Positions 36,729 through 50,580 of a stretch of 64,000 bases of DNA are shown one piece after another. How positions within the stretch are numbered: the stretch's first letter is position 1; the number at the start of each line of letters is the position of its first letter. The notes under the pieces were generated by a model, which made no database searches, was not told where the DNA came from, and worked only from the letters and a program-made list of their open reading frames with translations. Origin of the DNA: Tanypteryx hageni (taxonomy: Eukaryota > Arthropoda > Insecta > Odonata > Petaluridae); contig CM054118.1 in NCBI GenBank assembly GCA_028673005.1, forward strand, positions 92,232,858 through 92,296,857, written 5' to 3'. The translations under genes were made by a program, and so were the position numbers.

Positions 36729-37572
36729 CAGGGCGATTTTTTTATTCGAGAACCATGAAAAAATACTTTATCTCAAGATGTATATCGGTTATAAACTTGA
36801 AAATTTCCGTGATTAAAGTTTACTGATAATCAAAAATGTTTATTTGAAAAATCTCGAATAAAATATTGTAAGTGACCGACACATAAACGTTCTCTCCGTA
36901 GCATGTTTTCCCACACGGACTGCGGCAATTCTAAAAAATACTCTCAATGACATAATCGAAAGCATAGGGATCTGTAATTCTTACTTTTGTGTAGTTTACT
37001 TTTTTAATATATCACCGAAGAAAATAATCAAGGTTTGTCGAATCTGGAGGTCAGTTGGCCATAATGGCTAGGAAACAATCCAGTCACAAAGAAAAGTCCC
37101 TTAATGCTATACCGTATGTGTGGCTCATGGCGCTATCTTATTGAAACCAACCTCGATGAATTTCATCCTCGGGTATACTATCCTCTCTTTTCATGATAAC
37201 AACGTCGAGATTTCATAGGTGTTACGTTTAAGACGGGAGGAAGGGAGATGGGAGAAAGATGGGGAATGTGAGGTGAGGAAGAAGGGAGGAGGTAGAGAGG
37301 AAGAGGTAGAAGGATTACCATACACTTGATGAACTAAGGGCAAGAATCAGAGATTTCATCGCGAGTGTCTTTTAAGAAACATGTCGGAAAGACATTGGGC
37401 GGAGAGCACGTTTATGTTGGCCGTCACTTTCATTATTTTATTCGAGATTTTTTAAAACGAACATTTTTGAGTATAATCAAACTTTAATCACGAAAATTTG
37501 CAAGTTTCTTTCTGACTTGTATCTTTAGATATTGTCATTTTTCGTAGTTTTCGAATAAAAAAAATCACCGTG
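36729..37572 (-). mobile_element. Tc1/mariner-type transposon relic with long inverted termini
   Basis: The left end CAGGGCGATTTTTTTATTCG (36729) and the right end, reverse complement CACGGTGATTTTTTTATTCG (to 37572), continue as imperfect inverted repeats for about 170 bp each, including CGTGATTAAAGTTT and AAAAATCTCGAATAAAAT. The left flank ends in TA; the right flank does not. The interior holds a decayed transposase C-terminus on the minus strand plus a GA-rich stretch (37220-37315). At 844 bp the element is internally deleted. Confidence 0.75.
36885..37160 (-). pseudogene. Tc1/mariner-type transposase C-terminal fragment
   Basis: Minus-strand translation, with stops, gives GWFQ*DSAMSHTYGIALRDF, then AIMAN, PPDSTNLDYFLRGYIKK. 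This corresponds to the widespread mariner-like pattern WFQQDGA--HT ... WPPRSPDLT-LDYFLWGYLK, where the D of QQDGA and the D of SPDLT-LDYF region belong to the DDE/D catalytic part. At least four stops or frame changes are present, so it is inactive. Confidence 0.65.
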
Positions 37573-38257
37573 CAATCTGATAAAAAAATTTCATCTCTGA
37601 AAATGTGAGTTATAATTTTAGTGAAATTACAAACACATAAAATCGTTTTCTTACGGTCCGACGCGACATCTTCCTATTTCTTTCCAACATTTGATTTAAA
37701 GCAACATATTCAACCTCCTCCCTCTTCCGGTCTTTCGCTACTTCCTTTCCCAATGCCTTTCTCTCACTGCAGCCCCGTACTTCGTCTATCACGCTAATTA
37801 AAAGCATCGCTCTTAACTTTCATCCTGATCTATGAACCCGTGCAACACGAGGCACGCACACGCGCGCGCGCACACACACACACTCTCTATCTTACTCTTT
37901 CCCAACCTCCCATTCCTCATTCGTTCGCAATAATAAATTCGGTCCAGAGATGGTGCGTTTGAGGAAGAGGCCAGGTAATCAATCAGGCGGTGAGATGATT
38001 CACAAGGCTGCTTTCCCAATCGCGTGTTTTACCGTTCTGTCATCTGGAGGGAGAAGAAAGAATCGCTCTTACCGTCCGTGATATATCCATGGTTCGTGGC
38101 TCTGATGCTGCCTTTATTTTTGAAAGTCGGGAAACGCGCGGGTGCACTTGGATGATTTAAGTGCGATTTAATTGGTACCCGGGATCCTTTACACATTTTT
38201 ATGCCGCCTTAGTCATTGCGCGTAAGGACATAAGGTTATGATTTAAATCGCTAACAT
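37573..38257. other. Unassigned DNA with CG/CA repeat
   Basis: A (CG)n(CA)n microsatellite lies at about 37855-37883. Nothing else is recognised. Confidence 0.35.
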
Positions 38258-38883
38258 GATGATCCAAACGGAGCTTATGATGCCTACTTTCCAATGTGGT
38301 GTAGAAATTACTTATAATGGCTTTTTGGCTTTATTAGTTTTAAAATCATCGCGGATGAATTACTCATAATTTAGCGATATGAAATATTACAAATACATTC
38401 GAACGAAAACTAAATTGATCACGCGTATTTGTGGGACGAAAATAACGCGTGTATGTACTAGACTATACCGAATGCGAGCCCAACAATAGTTGTTGCTAAG
38501 GCAACACTCATATTCAGTGATCAAAATGCTAAAACGCCAGTATTTACGCGAAATTCGAAGAAATACTATCGATAAGCAAAATTCTACGATAAAAATTAGA
38601 ATTTCCGCTCCTTTCCTCAGAGAATAGTGCAAATCCAACTCCGATATTTTGATTTTAAGATATTTTAACGTGCAAGAGAAAATTACCCAGCACAATGGAT
38701 TTCATATTTCCCATGTAAATCGAGTGGGAATGATAGTTCCTGGAATAGAACCCGGGGCTTTCAATCTTTGCAGCAAAAACTATCCTCGGGAGTTCGGCCT
38801 CAGTAGCAAGAGATTTCCAGCAAGCGTAATGAAAATCGGTGTGTTGGTTGAAAGATAATAGGGGGACAGACAGACAGAAGATA
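38258..38883 (-). repeat. Dispersed repeat D, copy 1
   Basis: About 620 bp aligning in the same orientation with 41251-41963. Shared words are GCTTATGATGCCTAC/CTTATGATGCCTACT, AATAACGCGTGTATGTACTA, TCTACGATAAAAATTAGAAT and TTTTAACGTGCAAGAGAAAA. It ends in GGACAGACAGACAG. On the minus strand it reads GTCTGTCTGTCC, then a CCGATTTTCAT block, then GGTTCTATTCCAGGAAC (B box-like), a layout shared with other arthropod dispersed elements. It has no coding capacity. Confidence 0.75.
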
Positions 38884-41250
38884 TATTCAAATTAAGATTA
38901 CGTTATCCCATGCAAAGGATGATTTTGTGGGTCTAAATTGTCTAATTTGTCACATGAATATTTTAAAGTCAAACCTACGAAATAAAATGAGTTTCCGGAC
39001 TTTTAAACCGAATTAGGCGATAAAAAGTGTTGGTATGACATGGAAAGTGTTATTATAATCTATTAAGTATAATTGGCTTAATTGATACATACAAATGTTC
39101 AGTTGAAAGGAAAGCAAAACGTACATGTAGATGTTCAAGGGAGGAAGAGTTAACGATTATAAACGTTTGTCTAAATTAAAGAATTGTTATAGAAGTTTTC
39201 TTATTTTACCATCACTTATTCATTTTCAATGTTAATGAAAAACATATTTTGCTGTCTATCAAGTATAGAGAATATGCAAAATAAATAAAAAGGTTTTAGA
39301 GATCGAAAGCGCTTAAAATTTCACATTAAACTGTCTTCCGCTTTTACCTTTCGAAATAATTAGCCGGATTTATAGTTTTTTCGGTGATTGCACTTCTTTG
39401 GATAACCTTAGCGTTTCTTTCTTCCCTACTTTAGTTTATATTAGTAGTATATTATATCCAATATTAGGTATTGTTTATAACGGTTGTCAAGTAAATTGTT
39501 AATCCAACAATACGCTCATTCCCGTGTTATTTAAATGTGAAAAAATAAAAGAGAAAAACATTTTAAAAAATGAAAAATGTAATTAAAATCGCTTTAAAAC
39601 CCCTCCCGTTTTACTTATCTTTTTATTACGGTTAATTTGGCACCTTCATCTTGCTTCTACAGTCTGTAGTTTTTGCGTTATAAATGCACAAACAAACTAA
39701 CAAACAAATTCTTCAAAATTATTTATGGTAGAGATTTCCATTTTGGGAAGTAGGCTAAAAATAATTTTGGAAACGTTATATATCCCTTTGCGGGACGTTT
39801 GATTTGATTTTTTCGTTTAACTTTACGCTTTGGCCATTCGTGTGGGAGGTGTAATGTTTATTACGCTAGATTACCTTGGCAAGCGATGATCTGGCTCTTG
39901 TGCTAACTTAATAGCCATTACTCCTGCTTGTGGAGGAAAAATTAATTGTTAGTTTTTTCCTCGGTAGCAATGCTTGAATGCCTACTCGACCGAACTTTAG
40001 CCTCTGGAATATTTGTTTCCAGCCGGACATGCAGGTGTACGATTACATGGTTTCGTTCTTATAGATACATAGACCACACTTTGACAGCATTGCGTTTAAA
40101 GCGGCCTATATTTTTCGAGAATTAATCAGAAAAAGTTACAATTTTGCTGATAAAAAGTAATAAATTCGAAATTAGTATCATTATATATGAGAATAACCAG
40201 AACTGACTCCTTTTTAAAAAGTTATATTGCATCTTTATATGTTAGAGGAATATTTATATGCATCTCTTCTCTGTTTTAATAGAAAAGGAAACTATGTTTA
40301 AAATATGGAGTACGAAATAAAAATATAAAAATAGATATAAATATAGATAAAATATAGTTAAGCAACCAACAAGGAGAATTATATAAAAAGCAGTTATATT
40401 GTTTGCGAATCAATACAGCATCGAAAGTAAAGCAGAACAGCGTTGTTAAAATAATCAACAGAACGGTTGGTCGCTTTAAATATGGCAGTATGTGACAAAA
40501 TTCATCCGTTAATTAACGAAATCTTGGCGCGCATGGCCTTCCTTTATTTTGTTAGGAAGAGTTATGGCCATAAAACTATCGGAACATCTTTATTTTTAAC
40601 TTGTAGCGCCGTAGTAATAAATTTGCTTTCCGACAAGGTAAATTTAATTATAAAGTGTTTTATAAATTTTATCAATGTCTTACTTAATATTCACATTAAA
40701 TTCTGATGCGATTCCATTCGCTTACGACCGAGATGCATGCCGCTTAACTCATAGATTACGATATCGGTTTCTTAAACATTGAGTAGCCTGCTCGGACACC
40801 ATCAAGGAGAATACTGGAGCCATGAATCGGTTGAGCGCTTCAACTTTAAAGTAGCTCTTATCGGTGGCAAATCACCAATTTTAGATCCAGAAGAGAAAAT
40901 TTATGGCTTAGGTTAGCCAGATAATTCATTTTGGAATTATTTTTTGAAATTATTAATCCATGTTTCTTAACCATGGGATGCTCACAAGCGGTCTAACTAA
41001 CCGAATGGAATACATAAAAAAGGAGTTTAGGTTGCGCAGTTCCTAAACCATCAACATAAAATGTCTGAGATTTATTCCATCATGAGTCGTAAATGGCGGT
41101 TGTCCTTGCGTCGCATCGCTATTCCTTGAGACACTTAGCCGCGAGGATGCAGCAATGAATTTCGCTGAGAGATTTCTTGACCGAGTCACGCGGAGAGAGA
41201 GAGGATAGTAGTGAAGGAGAAACAGTTTTATAATATATACTACATATATA
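38884..41250. other. Unassigned AT-rich DNA
   Basis: No gene or element is recognised over about 2.4 kb. Frames are short and AT-driven. Confidence 0.35.
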
Positions 41251-41963
41251 CAGGATGATCTAAACGGGACTTATGATGCCTACTACCCCAAATTTCGTAA
41301 TTTAGCGTTATAAAATATTTCTAATACATTTGAACGGAAAACTAACTTGATCGCGCGTATTTGCGTGGCAAAAATAACGCGTGTATGTACTAGACTGTAC
41401 CGAATTCGAGTCCAACAATGGTCGTTGCGATGGCAACACTCGTAATGAGTGATAAAAACTGCAAAAAACGCTAGTATTTGCACGAAATTCAAAGAAATAC
41501 GATCAATAAGCAAAATTCTACGATAAAAATTAGAATTTCTGTGGCAAAACTAGACTATATCGAATTCGAGTACAACAATAGTCGTTGCAATGGCTGTAAT
41601 ATGTAATTAAAACGCGAAATTGAATAAATACGATCGACCAGCAAATTTCTACGATAAAAATTATAATCTTCATTTATTTCCTCGGAGAATAGTATAAATC
41701 CCTCTCCGAACTTACGATTCTAAGATATTTTAACGTGCAAGAGAAAATTACCCAGCAAGATGGATTTCAGATTTCCCATGTAAATCAAATGGGAATGATA
41801 GTTCCTGGAATCGAACCCGATACTTTCAATCTTCGAAACGAAAACTGTCCTCGGAGGCACGGCCCCAGTAGCAAGAGATTTCCACCAAGTGTCATGAAAA
41901 TAGGTCCATTGGTTCAAAAGTTAATAGGAGGGGGCGGACAGACAGACATAACGACGAAACTAT
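41251..41963 (-). repeat. Dispersed repeat D, copy 2, with internal duplication
   Basis: It matches copy 1 (38258-38883) from GATGATCTAAACGGGACTTA to GGACAGACAGACA. It carries an extra partial duplication: the CGAATTCGAG...CAACAATGGTCGTTGC block at about 41400 recurs at about 41562 (CGAATTCGAG...CAACAATAGTCGTTGC), followed by a second TTCTACGATAAAAATTA. On the minus strand it has GGGTTCGATTCCAGGAAC, a good B box match. Confidence 0.75.
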
Positions 41964-44900
41964 AAGCCTATTCCCATTCTGGAAATTAGATTAATAGATG
42001 GGATAACCTACCCCTTAGGAAACTGACGTTTTTAGTTCTGTCACGTGGGACATAAAGGCGAGACTTCCACTAATGACAGCTAAGTACACGAATCAGGCTT
42101 ATGTCTATCTGTTTGTTTTTAAATACGTGTATCCGTACATTTGTGCGCGAGTATAGTACATGCGTGCGCACACAGCCTCGGATCTCTTCAGTCGGGTCCA
42201 GCCAAATCCACCACCTGCTGAAGGAGAAGATTTACTGCTGGCAGTCGTCGTAAAGTTTCAAACCGAAGTGGTACCTGCTGTAGATACGCCAGCCATACAC
42301 GCTTTCCGCATTAACCTTTCTCAGGGGAAGTCTTCTTCAGAAAATTATCCTTCCAGTCGCTTACTTCCTCTCTCCTAAAGTTCCTTAATACGTCTCGGTG
42401 GCGAGTTTTATGCCCCACTTCTATGCGTCCCCTTTTAAAAGGTCCGCCTTCAAAAAGGGCTATTCGAAAATATAAGGCCGTTATCATAGAAAAACTGTCT
42501 TCCTCCCTCAGCGTAAATCACGCAAGAACTAGTTTATTTTATCGTTCACCAGTGCACGTAATTCCTGCTCGCGTCTGCAACCATTCTCGTTATCACCGAT
42601 ATATGCCAAAAGATTTATTCATGCGATATTAGTGCAAATTATAAATACGTCTGTGGCTAAACATAGGTGTTTGATTTCATATAAACACGCACGTACGGGC
42701 ACGCGCGCACACAGCAATAATAGGGACAATTTTTCTAATGACTTACCCAATTAAGTGCAGATCCTGATTAATTGTTCACGTCAATTATTATCTGTAATTC
42801 TATAGTATGTACATTTCCATTTAATGGAGAGCGGAAACATGTTTTGAGTCTTGTTGTTACTTTTTATATAGGTAATTTATTCGCAGTAACCTCGTTAGAA
42901 CTAATTAGACCTGTCTCGTTAAGGGCTCACAATTCATCGCGAGTGTTGGGTTATGCGTATTTGAATATTTACATTATAAAGATGAAATTGGAGCTTATGT
43001 TCTCAATATTTTAGCAAATAATACAACAGGTATTAACTATCGTTCATCATATCCTAAGCTACTCTCTCCATATTCTTCTATCTTCTGGGAATGGCGTCAC
43101 TCAATATCAGGATTGTCTACTTTTATCCCGATATAGATGAAATCGTTCTATGATCACATCTCTGTCTCTTAAAAAGTGCCAAAAGTAGACCGTTACAGAT
43201 GTTTCTGATTGTACTGCTGCATATGTTTGGCTATCATCTGATGTGATTCTTTTGATCTTGGGCATTTTAAGAGGAAAATTGTATTACTCGACGAAAGCTC
43301 TTGGATCAATATACATGTAGGTAAGCGCGATTGAAACTGGCTTAATTTTTTCCCGAAGTGGAAGCGATTTGAATTGGATTCAACCATAGTATATTTTATT
43401 TCTCAATCCATTGCTTATTATGCAATTCATGAACACAAAACCAAAGTATGAGAATTCGGATAAATATGCGACTGCAGCAATTGTTTTCATAGAAGAAATA
43501 AAATTTGGCTGTACGTCAAACACACCAACGTTAGCTTTCCGCTCAAATAACTTTTGACGCAGTACTTAATATAGCACAAATAAATTCAAGAGAGACGCAG
43601 TTAGCTTTTATAACAAAGAATATTTGCTCAAAATAACAGTTTATCAATGATATGGCGTGACTTCTTATCCTCATTCTTATAGAACTCAAGGGAATAAGCG
43701 CAATTACTGTTTATTTATAGAATAAAAATCCTTTTGCGGCACTTGTTTCACTCAGGGCAATTAGTGAAAGATGAAATATTTCGCGTCCTGGTATCGGTTA
43801 ATTCTACGTCTTTGGCCAAAGGTTGTTATACTTGCGGAATTGTAAATGAATAGGGAAAATATTTATTGCTTCCTGCCACATTCACGTATAAAAACCTGAA
43901 CCAGGAAGCGGCGAAAGCGCGTCTGGATGTCTTCTCTCGAAATACCTTCTTCCAGCGACCTAAATCACAACACGCTGCCTGATCTTCTTCTATCTGCTCA
44001 CTAACTTCCTTTCTTTATCTTTTGTACAGAAATTTGGTCTGCATCGTCGCAGTTATTTTACGGATCAATATATTTTAGCTGTGTTCATTTTCTGTCGTAG
44101 ACATTGAGTTGAGTTGAAATGTATTATTTTCGAATTATCGATGTTTGCGTCGTCCCAACGAAATCATGACCCTAAAATCTCAAATTATATTATTTAATCG
44201 TCTAAAAATCATGATAGGATATTTTTCGCGCGTCTGATAGTTGTAATGGGATGAATATGTAATTTCATCTAGAATTGTTTTGATCGCTAGAATTAAATTA
44301 TTTTTTATGTCAAACGATAGCTAAATGTCTGTGTGGTTTTGTTTTTCCCTCGCTAAGTGACCAGAGTGAGAAACATTGGACAGGAGAAAGCGTTTCCAGT
44401 AATCTCTGTCGACGACTTGTGGCATGACGGAAGGAGTTCGGCGTAGCACCACGTTCGCGCTGAAGTCGCCGAGAGCCAAGCGTTTGGCGGAAATATGTAT
44501 CGTCGTTTGTTTCGTGATAAATTTCGAAAGCGGGATATTATTTTGTTAGATGCAGATCACTCTCCTTTTCAACTTTTTTCTTTTGGTCAAGGGAAACTTT
44601 GAAAGAGGTTTATCTCACATTATTAGGTTTGGGACTTTTTTATGCTCTCGGCTCTCAGTGAAGTTTTTTCTTGTGTGTCCGATAAATGGAACCAGACTTA
44701 TACGAACGTCTAAAATATATTTACGATTGGTGGGCATTAGTGACACTTTTATTAAACAATATAAAGTTATTGATGGCCGCTATTTAATCGTAATTCAATT
44801 TTCTACGTTTACTCTTAAAGTAAAGGAAGAAAACAAAGTCTTTACATGCTCTTTCTAAAATTTTAATGGGAAGTGATTTATCGTTCGCGGAATTGATAAG

Positions 44901-46489
44901 AGGCGGATGGATATTGATCTGTGAGTTAGTGAGAGGAATGATGCGTGTTTGTGTGTGTTGCGGCAATAGGATTTGGATATGTAGGTATGTATGTCCATGT
45001 AGGTGTGTTTGCGAAAGATGAAAAAGTTAGTTAAGTGGTCGGAGACGGATATGGCGAGGTCGAGTATTTACGAGTGCTTCCGTAAATGAAATTTTGTTAA
45101 TGCTTGAAGACCTATTAAAGTGCAAATGGCGTGATACAGATTGCTCATCCCTCATCTGAGTTAGCGCGCTGCGTGTGGAAATATTCAAAGTTTTTTCATT
45201 TTGTATGCGTTATTTAAAAACAATAATCCTCGTTTTGTTGATACTCAGATATTAGGGGTTGAGATAGATAATACAATTACTTTAGTTAGGGGAAGTTTTG
45301 ACGTCGAAGTCAAGTGTTTTTAAAGCTTTACTGATGAGCGACATTTTTCTCATAATTCCCATCACAGACAACTAATAGCTTCCGCGCAAATGAAATTGCA
45401 TTTTGCTTAATGGAAACAAATTAACGATTTACTAACAAGCGCTTTGGAGCACCTTGAACTTATTCAGCGATCCGGTTGCCGTTCCAAATGTTGGCCAATC
45501 GCGTTTCGCTGGCATCATCTCGAGATAGTGAAAATAGTATATCTATAGAGCCTGTCGCGTGCAAAACAGGCACTGACAGCGACCGAAATCGGCAGGGAAA
45601 TCCGTGAAAATGCGTAACGACTGGCGAACTTGCAAAATCTTCTCGAAATGAAGTGTTTTGGGTGCGAATTGGAAAACTGTCCGTCTGGTACCTTTCTATG
45701 GAAGTTTAGCGAAGAAAAAAGAGTATGCACGTCGCAACGTTTAAATTCCCACAATTCTGGCAGTACAAGAGTCGGGAGAAGAGGGACGCAGAGGGTGAGA
45801 GAGAGAGAGAGAGTTATGAGAAGCTATTTGCAACTGCTCGACCAATGGGGTTTTCATCTACACGCATTCGCACGTAGAAACAGGCGGGAGGGAGGATGGA
45901 AACAGAGTGCGGGCATTAGCCTATTCTCTGCGAGATGCATCAAAGGGTCATCCTGCTTAATGTTCCTCCAGACGGACTGTTGACTTCCATGCCCTCTTCA
46001 CACACACGCACACTAGTAGAGGGCGGGGCAAGCCCGGGTTGAAAAATCAGCCATTTTCAGGATTCAAACCCTTCAGTCCTCGAGCCATTTCATCACCGCT
46101 TCCCACGCATAAAACTTATTAAAGAAGATAACGTTCAGAAATAGTGAATGTAAGTTTGTTTTAACTAAAACTTCTTCATAAGTAGAATCCTGTTACCGGA
46201 TGCGTTTCTCACGAAGAGAAAATGTAATTTAGAATAATCGTTATGTGCTAATAAAGCATCAACAAGTTTACTTAGGCATGTTATGGTTTACATGTCTTTG
46301 TCGCTTTGATTCATACGCAGATTCGTTCACTCGAATCGTTTCGAACATTTTTACTTTCTCCATATACGTAGTTTAGGGGAATGTATTGTTTTCGTGAAAA
46401 AATCTTTTTCGAGATTTCAAAAGAAACGCACGTTTTCCGTTCCCCTGAACACGTTTTGACCATTTTATCGATTATGTCTGTGTGTGTGT
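41964..46489. other. Unassigned DNA
   Basis: About 4.5 kb without a recognised gene. 42150-42620 is CG-richer but its frames carry no known motif. GA runs occur at 45798-45812. 46015-46060 has a CGGGGCAAGCCCGGGTTG block resembling element ends but without a partner. Confidence 0.3.
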
Positions 46490-46789
46490 GTGTTTGTGTG
46501 ATAGTAATTTTGTGGGTGCTCTAACTCAAAAGCTATTAATTAAATCATTCAAGAAATTTTATATTTGACATTTTTATTAAAGGGACAAGAGTTGATTAGT
46601 TTTTGGTTAAAATTAGACAATCGGAAGTGGGTGTTTCTTGTCACTTATCCGTTATTTTAAAATATTTGCTTTAATACTTGGTTAATGAAAAATATTACTG
46701 GAATAAAAGTTGTAGTAAATTTAATTTTCTACAACCTTTGTTCGAAACATTTTCCCATATAATGCATTTTTTAAGAGATTAAAATCATA
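46490..46789. repeat. TG repeat and flank of repeat E
   Basis: A TGTGTGTGTGTGTG run lies at about 46477-46500, followed by AT-rich DNA with CTCAAAAGCTATTAATTAA and ATATTTGACATTTTTATT, faintly similar to the 5' part of the Helitron-like family. The relation is not secure. Confidence 0.3.
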
Positions 46790-47068
46790 TTTTTTAGCTG
46801 CTATGACTGGAGGCAACATTTGTAAACACTTTACGCTTAGTTACGTCTTAGTAACGCTCCTTTATATCTTCTTAATTGTTGAGCTGCGTGGCTATATCCA
46901 ATATCGGAAGGATACGGTTTAAGTTTATTTGTTCTTTGTAAGGTCTTGGAATTTTTCTGTCAGTTCTTTGAAATACATGTACTCATTATTATTTAACCTG
47001 CTTGGAATTTTTAGAAATATTACTGTTAAGGAGAAAGTCATGTGGTGGCCACATCAGATTTTTTGGAT
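46790..47068. repeat. Dispersed repeat E, copy 1
   Basis: About 270 bp matching 63054-63325 in the same orientation: GGCAACATTTGTAAAC, AGTAACGCTCCTTT, GGCTATATCCAATAT, TTAGAAATATTAC and CACATCAGATTTT. It is non-coding, of unknown type. Confidence 0.75.
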
Positions 47069-49639
47069 GCCTTACTTAGTGATTTAGCGAAAAAAAGAAA
47101 TTCGTCCAACGCAAAACAATTTCCCGGCTAATCCCTCTTCTTTCCATTGGAGTTCTCGTGCGTTCGCTTTCGTTTGTATTAGGAATAGGCCATTGTGGAC
47201 AATAAGAGAGCGCAGCACCTGTCTCCGTTCCAGGAACTCCTCCTCTGGAACCTCTCCCCACCCCCCTCCCCTCCCCCTTCCGCTGGAACAACGTCCCGAT
47301 TCGCCTTAGGTCTATCACTCTCCGGAGACATTTTGGGAGCGTTAATTCGCTCTCGATATAACTTCCACACTCGCTTATATCCGTTCCATTCTCGTCAACG
47401 GTCTCGTCGCCACGCCAAGTTTTTTAACGTCGCGGTGAAACACTCAAAATTTAATAGCCTCCCCGGAGTCGTCTCTTTTCCTCCACGCGGCGACGCCATG
47501 TTTTGGTGCCAGGAAGCGGAAAAATAACGGGTCCCCGCCTTCCTCGTCTCACCCACACACACGCACGTAATACACACGCTCCCTAACCTCGTGTGGTGTC
47601 GTGCCTCTAGTCATTAACTTCACATTTTAATTCACGACTTCTCTTCTCTTTGAAATGGGGGGATATCTTCCGTATTATATTTCGAGACTCGGAAACGCAG
47701 TTCTTTGAAAAAACTCTCTCTGCTAATGTCATCCTGGGAGATGGGAAAATTTCAGGTCATTTTCTACAATAATTTTTACTAAGTATTGGCCTAGATCTAG
47801 TACAGGATATGGTTATGACGCGGCACATCGTTTAGGCTCGCAAATAGTTTATCTTGGAAACAAACGGAGATTCTTTTTTAATTTGCTAAATTTTGTCCTA
47901 GGTACATCATGTGGTTTTTCGCTTTCTGACCAGAGCTGAATATGCGTATCTAAAACTACAGTATGTTTTTACTCTTACATAAATCCTGTTTTTGGTAAGA
48001 AAAAGGAATCTTGTGATCAACTTAAAAAAAGTTTGAAATTTAAATGAATTTTACCTGTAAAAAGTTACGAGATATTTTTCGTCGTATATATATATTCGAA
48101 ATTCAATCTTCGAGCTAAGATGAATTTTTAACTTTTTAGAACTATCTGGATTCTCTTGTTGACATCTAATTTATCGTTTATTTAAATTTTATAATAATAA
48201 TATTTACTCAATAGATTCTGACTGAAAATACCATGAAATAATTTTACTAAATACTTGGCAACTCCCTTATCGTGCATTGATGTATTCTAAGTAATTGTTC
48301 CTCTCATAAACTATACGGTTGAGCCAAACGTGACATTTGATCGCTGGAATATCGGCTGTCCTCAGTTTTCTCTTTAGACAGTGACATATCCTTTTCGCCA
48401 CTTGACCCCATGGCCTCATTACCTCACCTTCGCCTCTGACCTTTTCTATTAGCACTAACTTTCTGAATCATTTTCTTTGCGCGAAAGATCTCCTCTTGTT
48501 CGCTCGAACTGGTGCGAGTGCTTCTATTGCGACCTCTCCACGCTTTCCTTATTAACTGTGCGAAAACTTCTAAACAAAGAATTTATGTAGTCAATTTGAT
48601 GTTGCTTTATGAAATTCAAGAACATTTAATAGGAAATGTTTTAAAAACCTCAGTGCGTGTTGGAAACGAGTGAATGCTCTCATTATATGTTTTTTCTTTA
48701 ATATATAACAGTTTTTGGACTTAATAGGATCCATTATTTATTTTGATTCGCATATTTGGTTACGTTATATATTAAATTATTTCTGTCTATTTTCCCAGGA
48801 GGAATATATTTAGCATTGAGTCATAGACGCTTTTATTTTTGGTTCTTTAACATTAGCAACCTTCAACGCAGCAATGACCAGTGTGTTATCTGCCACTCAG
48901 GGGTAAACGCTTAATTTTTTCTCCTAGCCGGAATTGAGCATTATTTTCTCTTTAGTTTTTAGGATTTGGACTCGTCAGATTTACATACATAGTAAAATCA
49001 GGAAGTCTTTTCTACGGGAGGTCCTCTGCTACAATCCGTATAATTCACCGCGTTGACAACTTCATATTCAGGGATATTCATTGCAGTTCTTAATCGAAGT
49101 TATAAGAGGGACGCAATGCTTACTTAAGCATCGCTAATCATTTACAAAAAAAGAAGGGAATACTTGTGGACTGCATTCCGAGAAGTTTCTTTGGTGCATT
49201 AATTATTATTTACCATTGGAAATCGTTCTTTCCATGTACCTGTATCAAAGGCCACCGAGAGGGCGGGGATACCGGGGAAAAATCAATGGGGCCGGGCCTC
49301 TAGGGGGCACGAGATTAGGAAACGTGATAACCTGGAGGAGCTAAATTTTCGGAATAAATTGGAAATAATTTTATTCTTAAAAAAGTATCCAAATCAAACC
49401 GCTTTCCGAGATCTGTCCAAGAACCCGATTCCATTTTTTAACTTTCATAAAAAAGGGGGGCCGGAGAGTTTGTTTTCCCCGGCGCCCGTCCTTACTCTCT
49501 GCGACCCTGCAACCTGTATCCCAATCTTATCGAAGTAATTCTGCCTTCTTCACAACTAATTCCATGCAACAGATCTCGAAGAGACACATATCGTGTCGAC
49601 TAACGTGGTCCTAATTCAATTACCTATTCCCCGTGTGTT
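47069..49639. other. Unassigned DNA with CG-rich patch at 47100-47570
   Basis: 47100-47570 is CG- and pyrimidine-rich and could be a regulatory region or leader, but no initiator/donor pair is convincing. 49254-49490 carries GGGGCCGGGCCTCTAGGGGG and CCCCGGCGCCCG blocks suggestive of an old element without paired ends. The remainder is AT-rich. Confidence 0.3.
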
Positions 49640-49649
49640 GGCGCTTTGG

Positions 49650-49770
49650 TCGAAGAGGAGGGGGAGAGAGAGGAGGGAGAGAGAGGAGGGGGAAAGAGGG
49701 GGGAGGGGAGAGAGGAGGGGGAGAGAGAGAAGGGAGAAAGAGGAGGGAGAGAGAGGAGGGAGAGATGATG
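49650..49770. repeat. GA-rich minisatellite
   Basis: Imperfect GGAGGGAGAGAGAGGAGGGG units, about 120 bp. Frames in it are low-complexity. Confidence 0.9.
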
Positions 49771-50580
49771 TAGGAGGATAAGTGTCGACTAGGAGAAACC
49801 TGTTCGCGTGTCAACGTAAGGAATGATTAAAATCTCATTCGGAGAAATTCGATAGAACCCGAGGGTCGTGAATAAATTTCTAACTCTAAATGCTTTCGAA
49901 ATGTGTCTCGCGTCTGTTGTCATTTGGATATTATTATTCGAAGGCATGAGTGACGAAAATTTATAAACGTATTTTAATTCCATTTCAGAGGTGTTGATGT
50001 GATTTTGTTATTCGAGGTTTTCCCTAGTAATTTTTCACGTGGCCCTTCGCTATCAATTACGTTGTACTAACTTATGATATCGTTAACAAGCGAACGTTTT
50101 CGTTGCCATTTTTTCCGCTCACTCAAGTAGAACTGAAAAAAATTAGGAAATGGCTATGACCCAATTTTCTGAGCATTTTTTTAATCAGGAAAGTTTTCCA
50201 AAAGTGCCTTAGATATTTAGCAGACTTAATGTTTGTGGGCTGTAAATAAAATGCCTTTTTATGTGATGGAATTGTCGGAATGTAAGTTAGAACGGAAAGT
50301 TCAATTATTTGGATCGTTTTTATAACAGTCCACTTTATGCCCGTCTTCAAACGATCGACGCCCTTGTTACTTTGCTTATCTACTTTTCCTCTAAAGAACT
50401 CGCTAACTATTATAATTGATGTCATGTGATTTAAACAGGGATTGTACGAATCAAGCCGTGACTTTGGCGTAATGCAGTTGAACACTAAAGCGTCGCACAA
50501 AAGCTGTCCGAATTCGTTTGGCAGCTATCGGTGGAATTGTAATACGCCAGAGAATCGAATTGAGCTCGTCTGTAACCTTA
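49771..50580. other. Unassigned AT-rich DNA
   Basis: No gene is recognised. The 125-residue minus-strand frame at 50123-50500 has no known motif. Confidence 0.3.
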
